A stretch of DNA of 33,221 nt, from assembly GCA_016871535.1 (NCBI GenBank), contig VHCZ01000045.1:1-33221 (forward strand), in the 5' to 3' direction. Origin of the DNA: Verrucomicrobiota bacterium (lineage in GTDB: Bacteria; Verrucomicrobiota; Verrucomicrobiia; Limisphaerales; SIBE01). Position 1 is the first letter of the stretch, and each line of letters opens with the position of its first letter. This document shows positions 7,555-14,864 of this stretch, in pieces. The notes under the pieces were generated by a model, which saw only the letters and a list, made by a program, of their open reading frames with translations, was not told where the DNA came from and did no database searches. The position numbers were made by a program, and so were the translations under genes.

Positions 7555-8442
7555 CTAATGCGCTGCCCCGCGGCTTGGTTCGATGTGAACGAGCACGTCA
7601 TAGATCATGGGCAGTTGGCTTCGAACCCGGTCTTTGACCTGATGCGCCACTTCGTGCGCCCGGAGCACGGTCATCTGGGGATCCACTTCCAGGTGCATAT
7701 CCACGAAGTAATGGTAGCCCATCTTTCGCACCAGACATTTTTCGACGGCGGCGACGCCGGAAGTTTCCTCTGCAACCCGCCGAATCTCGGCACACAACGC
7801 CAGGTCCGGCGACGCGTCCATCAGCTCATCCATCGCCGGACGCAGCAGCCGCCATCCGTTCCAGGCAATGATCCCGGCGGCGACAATCGCGGCAATATCG
7901 TCCGCCGATTCGTATCCCGGCCCGCCGATCAACGCGATGCTGATGCCGATCGCGGCGGCAATGGACGTAATCGCGTCGCTACGATGATGCCAGGCGTCTG
8001 TGTGCACGGCGGTGCTCCCGACCGTTCTTGCCTCGCGCAGGACGTAGCGAAACAGTCCTTCCTTGACCGTCACGACAAGGAACAAAACCGCCAGCGTGAA
8101 CGGCGCCGGCGCCAGGTGCGGGCGAAGAATCTCTTCCCCGGCTTTCACGGCAATCCAGACCGCGGCCAACAGCAGAGTCGTGGCCACGACCGCGGCCGCG
8201 ATTGGCTCCGCTTTGCCATGCCCGTAGGGATGGTCCGCATCCGCCGGCTGAGCGGAAACGATCAAGCCGCGCCACACCACTAACGAACTGAAAATATCGG
8301 CGAAGGATTCCACGCCATCCGCGATCAACGCGTGAGCGTGTCCGAGAAGGCCGGCGGTGAGCTTCGTGGCGGCGAGGACAATATTCACCATCATCCCGAT
8401 CGCCGTGACACGCAGACTCCGGTTAAGCCTTCGGTCTGTCAT
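7555..8442 (-). CDS. Cation diffusion facilitator (CDF) metal exporter
   Basis: 295 residues with six predicted membrane helices at about residues 12-33, 38-57, 82-101, 114-132, 158-175 and 180-198, then a cytoplasmic alpha/beta domain to the end. Family signatures are ADGVESFADIF in helix 2 (Asp42, Asp49), DHPYGHGKAEP in the loop (70-80) and HTDAWHHRSDAITS in helix 5 (His152/His153, Asp156), which provide the transport metal site. CDF proteins use the proton gradient to expel Zn, Fe, Mn or Co. The metal is not decided here; a Glu stands where Zn-type members usually have His in helix 2. Its ATG directly abuts the TAG stop of the DUF1015 gene, so the two are co-transcribed. Confidence 0.92.
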   Translation of the reverse strand: MTDRRLNRSLRVTAIGMMVNIVLAATKLTAGLLGHAHALIADGVESFADIFSSLVVWRGLIVSAQPADADHPYGHGKAEPIAAAVVATTLLLAAVWIAVKAGEEILRPHLAPAPFTLAVLFLVVTVKEGLFRYVLREARTVGSTAVHTDAWHHRSDAITSIAAAIGISIALIGGPGYESADDIAAIVAAGIIAWNGWRLLRPAMDELMDASPDLALCAEIRRVAEETSGVAAVEKCLVRKMGYHYFVDMHLEVDPQMTVLRAHEVAHQVKDRVRSQLPMIYDVLVHIEPSRGAAH

Positions 8443-9657
8443 CTAGAGCATGTGACAAAACATCCCGTCGCGCAGCTTAGGCTCGAACCAGGTGCTCTTG
8501 GGCGGCATGATCCCGCCGGCGTCCGCGATGGCCATCAAGTCTCCGATGCTCGTGGGAAACATGGAGAAGGCGCAGGCGAATTCGCCGCTCTCAACTATTT
8601 TCTCCAGTTCCGCCGTTCCGCGAATGCCGCCGACAAACTGGATACGTTTGCTGGTGCGCGGATCATCGATTCCGAACAACGGGGCGAGCACGTATTTTTG
8701 CAGCAGGGTCACGTCGAGTTTCTCGATGGGATCGGTCGTGGCGGCGAATCGCGGACGGCAGTTCAATGTGTGCCACTGGCCCGCAAGGTAGAATCCCAAC
8801 TCGTGCTTTCGCGCCGGAGCCGCCGCGCCGGGAGATTTGATGATAAACACGCCGTCCAGTTTCTCCAGAACCTGCGGCGGCGTGAGGCCGTTCAAATCTT
8901 TCAGGACCCGGTTGTAAGGGAGGATTCGCACCTGGTCGTGCGGAAAGATCACGCTGAGGAAGTGCGCGGTGTGCCCGGCGCCCTTCCGACTTTGAAAAAC
9001 CCGCGCCGCCGACGCGCTGCGATGATGGCCATCCGCAATGTAGAGCGCTGGCATGCGCGCAAACTGGTCCTCAATGAATCGAAGCTCCGCAGCATTGTGG
9101 ATCGTCCACGACGTGTGGCGGACGCCGTCCGTCGCAGTAAAATCGACATCCGGAGCTTGAGCCGACGTTCTCGCGAACAATTCATTCAGCGCCGGATTGG
9201 AAGGATAGACCAGGAAGACCGGACCGGTTTGGGAATTCAACGCTTCGATGTGGCGCACGCGATCGTCTTCCTTGTCCGGCCGGGTCAGCTCGTGCTTCTT
9301 GATGAGATTCTTCAGGTAGTCTTCGCAACTGGCCGCGGCGACCAGGCCAAGCTGGCTGTGCTTGCCCATGATTTGCCGGTAAAGATAAAAGCACGGCTGC
9401 GGATCGGTCCTCAGGGCGCCGTCAGTGATTAGTTTCGAGAAGTTCTCCAGGCCTTTGGCGTAAACTCGCCCGCCATAAGGGTCAATCCCTGGCGGCAGGT
9501 CGATCTCCGGCTTGCTGACGTGGAGAAAGCTGAGCGGGTTCCCCGCCGCGATTTGGCGCGCTTCCTCCGAGGACATCACGTCGTAAGGCAATTCGCACAC
9601 ACGCGCCGCCAGGTCGGGCCGCGGCCGCAGGGCTATGAAAGGTTTGATGGTCGCCAT
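8443..9657 (-). CDS. DUF1015-family protein
   Basis: 404 residues from ATG at 9657; an ATG 11 codons upstream (9690) is possible but adds a basic tail unlike the family. The start MATIKPFIALRPRPDLAARV with CELPYDVMSSEEAR and the central IADGHHRSASAARVFQ are hallmark DUF1015 segments. The domain fills the whole protein. The DGHHR motif suggests an active or binding site, but the biochemical role was not recognised. No signal peptide or membrane helices. The stop codon TAG touches the ATG of the CDF exporter, so the pair forms a two-gene operon; whether the functions are linked is unknown. Confidence 0.9.
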   Translation of the reverse strand: MATIKPFIALRPRPDLAARVCELPYDVMSSEEARQIAAGNPLSFLHVSKPEIDLPPGIDPYGGRVYAKGLENFSKLITDGALRTDPQPCFYLYRQIMGKHSQLGLVAAASCEDYLKNLIKKHELTRPDKEDDRVRHIEALNSQTGPVFLVYPSNPALNELFARTSAQAPDVDFTATDGVRHTSWTIHNAAELRFIEDQFARMPALYIADGHHRSASAARVFQSRKGAGHTAHFLSVIFPHDQVRILPYNRVLKDLNGLTPPQVLEKLDGVFIIKSPGAAAPARKHELGFYLAGQWHTLNCRPRFAATTDPIEKLDVTLLQKYVLAPLFGIDDPRTSKRIQFVGGIRGTAELEKIVESGEFACAFSMFPTSIGDLMAIADAGGIMPPKSTWFEPKLRDGMFCHML

Positions 9658-9784
9658 AAAAACGCGCCGCGGAAAATAGAGACCCCGCATGGAAAAGGCA
9701 CGCTCATATTGGGCTGGTGAGAATCCGAGAATCCAACTGGGCGGCGGTGGACTCGAGTGAAGGGGGCGTCGTTAGCCCGTACCT

Positions 9785-9806
9785 GGCCGGATTCCGACAT
9801 CCGGCC
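9785..9806. repeat. Hairpin downstream of the retropepsin gene
   Basis: GGCCGGAT (9785-9792) and ATCCGGCC (9799-9806) form an 8-bp GC-rich stem with a six-base loop. It lies 14 bp beyond the stop of the minus-strand gene at 9820. No U-tract follows on either strand, so intrinsic termination is uncertain. Confidence 0.45.
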
Positions 9807-9819
9807 CGTCGCGAGCGTC

Positions 9820-10233
9820 TCACTTCAGTTTGTTGACCGCTACGTCCGGATGCGATGGATTGGGCAGGAGGCGGCGATTTGTGCAGTCCACGATGAGGTC
9901 CATTTTCTCAAGCAACGTCTGGCCGATGAGCACCTCATCGCCCAGCACAAGCGCGTCGTCGCTAGTGCGGCGTTCCAGAATGTCAAACATCACGCCGTAG
10001 GCCAGGCGCACCGATTCTTTCTGCCCGTTGGCATATTCAACGACCATGTGGTCCAAGGGTTGGATGCCTAACCGGTCCAGCAACGGCTGCGGAATGCACG
10101 AGCGGACTGCGCCGGTGTCCACCATGGCATTCGCTTCAATGCGCCGAACCGATTGCGGGTCGAGTTTCCCGGCCGCTGCGGCGGCCAGATCGGCAACGTT
10201 GCACAGTTTAACTTGAACGCGGACTTCACCCAC
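9820..10233 (-). CDS. Retropepsin-like (clan AA) aspartic protease domain protein
   Basis: 137 residues from GTG at 10233. The frame continues to a TTG at 10272, but the start GEVRVQVKLCNVADLAAAAA matches the usual N-terminus of this small family. The core is AMVDTGAVRSCIPQPLLDRL with the catalytic-type Asp-Thr-Gly at residues 39-41. Next comes the strand region VLGDEVLIGQTLLEKMDLIVD, whose GQTLLE occupies the place of the second retropepsin psi-loop, and the tail RLLPNPSHPD. Retropepsins work as homodimers with one Asp per subunit. No signal peptide, so it is likely cytoplasmic; substrate unknown. Single gene, divergent from the isomerase gene. Confidence 0.8.
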   Translation of the reverse strand: MGEVRVQVKLCNVADLAAAAAGKLDPQSVRRIEANAMVDTGAVRSCIPQPLLDRLGIQPLDHMVVEYANGQKESVRLAYGVMFDILERRTSDDALVLGDEVLIGQTLLEKMDLIVDCTNRRLLPNPSHPDVAVNKLK

Positions 10234-10339
10234 GCGGCAAAGATAGGCGCGAGGCGCTGATTCCAAAAGCAAAATCTCAAATCCCTACAAATAGATTCCC
10301 AAAAGTCCGAAACCTCCTTAGCATCCGGCCTTCACGACT

Positions 10340-11380
10340 ATGGCAAACAAACACCGCTACCAATTCTGCTTCGGCCCGTGGAACATCAGCGAAGGCGGCG
10401 ATCCGTACGGGCCGCCCACGCGCCCGACGCAATCGTTCGATTGGAAACTCGCGAAACTGAAACGGCTCGGCTTCGACGCCATGATGTTTCACGATGACGA
10501 CGCCGTTCCGGACATCGACGGCAAATCCGACGCCCAGATTCGCAAGGAAGCCCGGGAACTGAAAAAGCGGCTCGACGGCATGGGCATTGCCGCGGAAATG
10601 GTCGCGCCCCGGCTTTGGTTCAGCCCCAAGACCATCGACGGCGCGTACACGAGCAACGATCCCAAGTGCCGCAGGTACGCGATCGGACGGTCCCTCCGTT
10701 CCATCGACATCGCGAAGGTGCTCGGGACCGATTTGATCGTTTTGTGGCTGGCGCGGGAAGGCACGTATCTTCGCGAATCGAAGAATGGCCGGCGCAGCGT
10801 CGAGCTTCTGGTCGAGGCGGTCGATGCGATGCTCGCGCACGACCGGAAAGTCCGCATCGCCATCGAACCCAAACCGAATGAGCCGATGGACATCGCCTAC
10901 CTCCCGACCATCGGCCACGCACTGGCCATTGCCCAACTCACGCGCGATCCGAAGCGGGTCGGATGTTTGATTGAATCGGCGCACGCGCTGCTGGCGGGGC
11001 TGGATCCGGCGGACGAAATCGATTTCGCCTGCAGCTTCGGCAAACTGTGGTCGCTGCACTTGAACGATCAGAACGGATTGAAATTCGACCAGGACAAGCC
11101 TTTTGCGAGCCACAACCTGCGGGTCGCCTTCAATCAGGTGCGCGCGCTGGAGCGGAACGGTTATGGCCAGAATGGCGAATACGTCTGCTTCGACGTCCAT
11201 CCGTTCCGGACCACGAAGACCGAGCATTGGCTGGATCATCTGACGAACAGCCGGCGGACGTTCCTGCGGCTCGTCAAGAAAGCCCGCAGCTTCGACGAGA
11301 AGAGCGCCCGGCAACTCATCGCGGACCGCAATTACCAGGCGCTCGACCAGATGGTGCTGGAGCATTTGATGGATGGATGA
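10340..11380 (+). CDS. Xylose-isomerase-like TIM-barrel enzyme
   Basis: 346 residues. The metal and catalytic residues of class I xylose isomerases can be traced: FHDDD (His51, Asp54), IEPKPNEP (Glu176, Lys178), IESAH (Glu212, His215), HLNDQNGLKFDQD (Asp243, Asp250, Asp252) and CFDVHPFRT (Asp285). Such enzymes bind two divalent metals and interconvert aldoses and ketoses. It is shorter than the roughly 390 residues usual for actinobacterial xylose isomerases, and no xylulokinase gene lies nearby, so another sugar substrate is possible. It converges with the thioredoxin gene, and a shared hairpin lies between them. Confidence 0.85.
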   Translation: MANKHRYQFCFGPWNISEGGDPYGPPTRPTQSFDWKLAKLKRLGFDAMMFHDDDAVPDIDGKSDAQIRKEARELKKRLDGMGIAAEMVAPRLWFSPKTIDGAYTSNDPKCRRYAIGRSLRSIDIAKVLGTDLIVLWLAREGTYLRESKNGRRSVELLVEAVDAMLAHDRKVRIAIEPKPNEPMDIAYLPTIGHALAIAQLTRDPKRVGCLIESAHALLAGLDPADEIDFACSFGKLWSLHLNDQNGLKFDQDKPFASHNLRVAFNQVRALERNGYGQNGEYVCFDVHPFRTTKTEHWLDHLTNSRRTFLRLVKKARSFDEKSARQLIADRNYQALDQMVLEHLMDG

Positions 11381-11406
11381 AAAAAGCGTGGCTGACCAGC
11401 CACGCT
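11380..11406 (-). terminator. Intrinsic terminator of the thioredoxin-fold gene
   Basis: AGCGTGGCTG (11385-11394) and CAGCCACGCT (11397-11406) pair perfectly. On the minus strand the stem is followed by a run of six T (complement of 11380-11385). It lies 28 bp past the stop codon of the minus-strand gene at 11434. It also directly follows the isomerase stop on the plus strand, where no T-run is present. Confidence 0.85.
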
Positions 11407-11433
11407 GTTGGAGTTCAAAAGTGAAACGGGAGG

Positions 11434-11874
11434 CTACTTCTTGATGATCTTGTCCAGGTCGGCGATCACGGCTTGCGTGCCGCTGCCGGGGCGATACCCG
11501 ACCTTTTCGCCGACTTTCTTCCCTTTGTCGTCCACGATGACGAGCGTAGGGAATCCTCGGACGCCGTATTTGCCTTTCATCTCTTCATTGGCCTTTTTCA
11601 AGGCGTCGGATTGCGGCTTCGCGCGCGGGAAATCCGCTTCCACCAGCACAAAGTGCTTGCTGGCGTAGTCCTTGAATTCCGAGGTGGGAAACACTTCCGA
11701 CTCCAACTTTTTGCAGAACCCTCACCAGTCCGAACCGGTGAAGTTGATGAGCACCAACTTTTTCTCCTTCTTGGCCTGGGTCTGCGCTTTGGACAGATCC
11801 GTCAGCCATTCGGCGGAGACGCTTAATTGGAACAGGGCGAGGCCTGCCATTAAGCCCAGGGGGAGTTTTCTCAT
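11434..11874 (-). CDS. Secreted thioredoxin-fold protein with in-frame UGA at the first CxxC cysteine (candidate selenoprotein)
   Basis: From ATG at 11874 the frame runs to TAG at 11434 with one internal stop, TGA at 11724-11722 (codon 51). Read as Sec (U), the product has 146 residues: a signal peptide (MRKLPLGLMAGLALFQLSVSA), a helix, then the strand KKLVLINFTGSDW-U-GFC-KKLE, where U-x-x-C occupies the thioredoxin active site (family norm: W-C-G-x-C). The fold continues with VLVEADFP, the cis-Pro loop RGFPTLVIVDDKG and GYRPGSG. Everything after the UGA is well preserved and in frame, which argues against simple decay. A hairpin with a G-starting loop sits 27 nt after the UGA. A terminator follows the gene. 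The alternative is a nonsense mutation (TGC/TGT to TGA) or a sequence error. The SelA/B/C/D machinery is not in this window. Confidence 0.72.
11681..11704 (-). promoter_or_regulatory. Possible bacterial SECIS hairpin
   Basis: In the mRNA the segment folds as GGAA (11698-11695), loop GUGU (11694-11691), UUCC (11690-11687). It can be extended past single mismatches by GU/AC and GG/UC pairs out to 11704 and 11681. The loop begins with G and lies 27 nt after the UGA, within the 16-37 nt window known for bacterial SECIS elements. The stem is short, so a chance hairpin is possible. Confidence 0.45.
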
Positions 11875-12040
11875 AGCTTTACATAGTGAACTGAGGTTGA
11901 TTTGTTCGCGGTGGACAACGTCGCGCTACGTCGAACGCAGAGATGTGAAACCGACTTTTGTCCGCCACGCATGCACCATAGTCGCGAACGTTGAGCGCCG
12001 CAAAACAAAATAAACCGGACCGGAGCCGCGTCTAACCGCC
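11875..12040. other. Intergenic region between divergent genes
   Basis: 166 bp that must hold promoters for the minus-strand thioredoxin-fold gene and the plus-strand GH/GT gene. No confident promoter or operator was identified. Confidence 0.35.
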
Positions 12041-14656
12041 ATGCTGTTGTCGCAGATCAATCCCCGCCGCGTGAGAGTGGACGGCAAATTCTTTCGCGCG
12101 GGGGCTCGGAAATTCCATCCGAAGGGGGTGACCTACGGCCCCTTTGCTCCGAACGGGCGCGGAGAACCGTTCCCGGAAACCGAACAGGCGAAGAGCGATT
12201 TTGCTCAGATCCGCGAGTTGGGAGCGAATCTTCTGCGCGTGTATGACGTGCCTCCGGGCTGGTTTCTGGATCTGGCAGGCGAAAACGACCTGAAACTGCT
12301 GGTCGATATTCCCTGGAGCAAGCACCTCTGTTTCTTGGATTCGGACAGCGCCCGCGAGGCCGCGCGGGCGTCGGTGCGGGACGCAGCCAAGGCTTGCGCC
12401 CGGCATCCGGCGGTGTTTGCCGTGAGCGTCGTGAACGAGATTCCAGCCGACATCGTGCGCTGGAGCGGCGCGTCGCGAGTGGCGGAGTTCATCGATGAAC
12501 TGGTATCGATCGTCAAAGCGATTGCTCCGGATTGTCTGTGCACGTTTGGGAACTATCCGCCGACGGAGTTTCTTCGCTCCCGGGAGATCGATTTCCACTG
12601 TTTCAACGTCTATATCCATCATCCGAAGCCGTTCGAAAATTATCTGTCGCGGCTTCAGATGATCGCGGAGTTTAAGCCGCTTCTGCTGGGGGAAATCGGC
12701 ATCGATTCCTTGCGGGAAGGCGAAGATCGAAAGTGCGAGATCCTGGCCTGGCAGATCGAGTCTGCCTTCCGCGCCGGACTGGCCGGGGCGATTGTCTATA
12801 GCTTCACGGACGACTGGTTCAAGGGCGGTGAACAAATCACGGACTGGGCGTTTGGGCTTACGACGCGCGAGCGGCATCCCAAACCGTCGTTCTCCGCAGT
12901 CCAGAAAGCCTTTCGGACTGCGCCTTATTTTCCGCTCAATGAAGCCCCGCTCGTGTCGGTCGTGGTGGCATGCTACAACGGCGCGCGCACGCTGGCGGCC
13001 TGCCTGGATTCGTTGAAGCAGTTGAATTACCCGCGCTACGAGGTCGTGCTGGTGGATGACGGTTCCACCGATGCCACCGGCGAAATCGCCGCGCGGTTTC
13101 CCAACGTGCGTTACTTGCGCCACCCGCTGAACCAGGGGTTGTCTGCCGCTCGAAACACGGGCCTTGAAGCTGCCCAGGGCGAGATCGTGGCATTCACGGA
13201 CGCGGATTGCCGTGCCGACGAAGATTGGCTGCACTATCTCGTGAGCGATCTTTTGAACCGCGACTTTGTGGGCATTGGCGGCCACAACTTGCTCCCTCCG
13301 GAAGATTCCTGGGTTGCGGCAGCCGTGATGGTGTCACCGGGCGGCCCCACCCACGTCATGCTCACGGATCGGCTGGCCGAGCACATTCCCGGGTGCAACA
13401 TGGCGTTCTACAAATGGGCGCTGATCGAAGTGGGCGGGTTCGATCCGTTGTTCCGCAAAGCGGGCGACGATGTGGATATTTGCTGGAGGCTGCAGCAACG
13501 GGGTTACCGGCTCGGATTCAGTTCGTCGGGATTTGTCTGGCACTATCGGCGCTCGACGGTCCTCGACTATCTCAGGCAGCAACGCGGCTACGGAGAATCG
13601 GAGGCGCTGTTGGTCCACCGGCACCCGGAGTATTTCAACTGGTTTGGCGGCAGCCTGTGGCAAGGACGGATTTATTCTCCGGCCAAGTTCGGCGTCGTCA
13701 CGCGCCGGCCCATCATTTATCACGGGACCTTCGGGAGCGGATTCTTTCAAACCCTTTACAGCTCGCCGCCCGCCTTGACGCTCATGTTGCTGACGAGTCT
13801 CGAATATCACGTGCTGCTCACGCTGCCGCTGCTGGTTTTGAGCGCTTTGTTCGATCCGATCTTGCCGCTGGCCTTGACGAGTCTGTTGCTTTCGCTCGCG
13901 GTCTGCGGCACAGCGGCGGCTCAGGCGGAATTAGCTGCTTCCAAACGCCGATTCTGGTCGCGGCCTCTGGTGGCGCTTCTGTTCTTTCTGCAACCGATCG
14001 TGCGCGGTTGGTCGCGTTACAAAGGGCGTCTGACCGCGCCGCGCACACGCCTGGCCGATTACGAAACGCTCGATTCCTTGAGCCTGCGCGATGCCAAACA
14101 GAGTTTCACGGAGGCAGCTTACTGGAACGAACGCAACTTGGGACGATTTGAACTCCTGGCCGCGATCATGGAACGCCTGGACCGCCGCGGCTGGCCGAAC
14201 AAGGCCGACACGGGCTGGAGCAATTTCGATCTCGAAGTCCTCGGCAGCCGCTGGTGCCACCTGCAACTGTTGACTGCCGCGGAGGAGTTGGGCCATGGCA
14301 AGCGGTTGATCCGGTGCCGTCTCAAAACCCGGTGGACGCTCCTGGCCAAAGCGGCATTCTGGAGCTTGGTCGGGATCGAAGTGCTCGTCATCGGCTCGAT
14401 CGGGCCGATCTTCCCGTGGGTCTGGCTGCTGCTCCTGACGCTGCCGTTGGTGGGATGGTGGCTCGACACGGTCCAGAAAGATTTTCGCCGCCTGGTTGCG
14501 GTTTTTCTGGATGAGACCGCCAAGGACGTTGGTTTGGTAAAGATCGAGCGGCAAGTTCCGGTTGCGACGAAGGAGGCACCGAAGGAGCGCTCGGCTCCAA
14601 CCCAGAATGGCCAGCGGTTACGGTGGTTTTTGGGTCTGATCAAATCCAGACCGTGA
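12041..14656 (+). CDS. Glycoside hydrolase-like / family 2 glycosyltransferase fusion, membrane-bound
   Basis: 871 residues in three parts. (1) Residues 1-295: a TIM-barrel glycosidase-like domain of clan GH-A style, with SVVNEIP (Glu133, acid/base position) and LLLGEIG (Glu218, nucleophile position). (2) Residues 303-570: a GT2 domain with VSVVVACYNG, VDDGSTD (339-344), the metal-binding DADC (387-390), GCNMAFYK, EVGGFDPLFRKAGDDVD and the acceptor motif QQRGY (513-517). (3) Hydrophobic segments at about 577-625, 643-655 and 772-812. It may build a polysaccharide at the inner membrane while the GH-like part trims or binds sugar; that is inference. No signal peptide precedes the GH part, so it is predicted cytoplasmic. 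The gene stands alone. Confidence 0.85.
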   Translation: MLLSQINPRRVRVDGKFFRAGARKFHPKGVTYGPFAPNGRGEPFPETEQAKSDFAQIRELGANLLRVYDVPPGWFLDLAGENDLKLLVDIPWSKHLCFLDSDSAREAARASVRDAAKACARHPAVFAVSVVNEIPADIVRWSGASRVAEFIDELVSIVKAIAPDCLCTFGNYPPTEFLRSREIDFHCFNVYIHHPKPFENYLSRLQMIAEFKPLLLGEIGIDSLREGEDRKCEILAWQIESAFRAGLAGAIVYSFTDDWFKGGEQITDWAFGLTTRERHPKPSFSAVQKAFRTAPYFPLNEAPLVSVVVACYNGARTLAACLDSLKQLNYPRYEVVLVDDGSTDATGEIAARFPNVRYLRHPLNQGLSAARNTGLEAAQGEIVAFTDADCRADEDWLHYLVSDLLNRDFVGIGGHNLLPPEDSWVAAAVMVSPGGPTHVMLTDRLAEHIPGCNMAFYKWALIEVGGFDPLFRKAGDDVDICWRLQQRGYRLGFSSSGFVWHYRRSTVLDYLRQQRGYGESEALLVHRHPEYFNWFGGSLWQGRIYSPAKFGVVTRRPIIYHGTFGSGFFQTLYSSPPALTLMLLTSLEYHVLLTLPLLVLSALFDPILPLALTSLLLSLAVCGTAAAQAELAASKRRFWSRPLVALLFFLQPIVRGWSRYKGRLTAPRTRLADYETLDSLSLRDAKQSFTEAAYWNERNLGRFELLAAIMERLDRRGWPNKADTGWSNFDLEVLGSRWCHLQLLTAAEELGHGKRLIRCRLKTRWTLLAKAAFWSLVGIEVLVIGSIGPIFPWVWLLLLTLPLVGWWLDTVQKDFRRLVAVFLDETAKDVGLVKIERQVPVATKEAPKERSAPTQNGQRLRWFLGLIKSRP

Positions 14657-14864
14657 CTCCTGCCCGGTGCTGACGATCCGCAGCAATGATTCGGATGAAG
14701 GAACCGTGAACGTGAGTTTGTTCTGGAAGAGAACCTCCGCGTGTACCAGGTCTTCGATATTCCAGGAAAATACTTGAAGAAGGCCGACTTGCTGTTTGCG
14801 CTGACCGGCGCCGCTCAATCAAAGAGAACCAAAGCGCGAGTTTCAGGTTTCCAAGCCACGATGG
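14657..14864. other. Convergent gap with a possible protein remnant
   Basis: No gene with a start codon. One plus-strand frame (about 14700-14883) lacks a start but translates to a protein-like string (EENLRVYQVFDIPGKYLKKA). It is opened by an in-frame TGA and has no recognised family, so it is noted only as a possible remnant. Confidence 0.3.

Noticed and set aside
10277-11365. 362-codon minus-strand frame opposite the isomerase gene
   Set aside because: All xylose-isomerase residues lie on the plus strand; the antisense translation has no domain pattern.
11434-11706. Thioredoxin gene as a simple 90-residue protein starting at TTG 11706
   Set aside because: That start would remove the signal peptide, the first strand and the active site; the signal peptide and first strand are intact in the same frame just upstream of the UGA.
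12032-13285. 417-codon minus-strand frame under the GH/GT gene
   Set aside because: Shadow frame; the opposite strand carries GT2 and glycosidase motifs.
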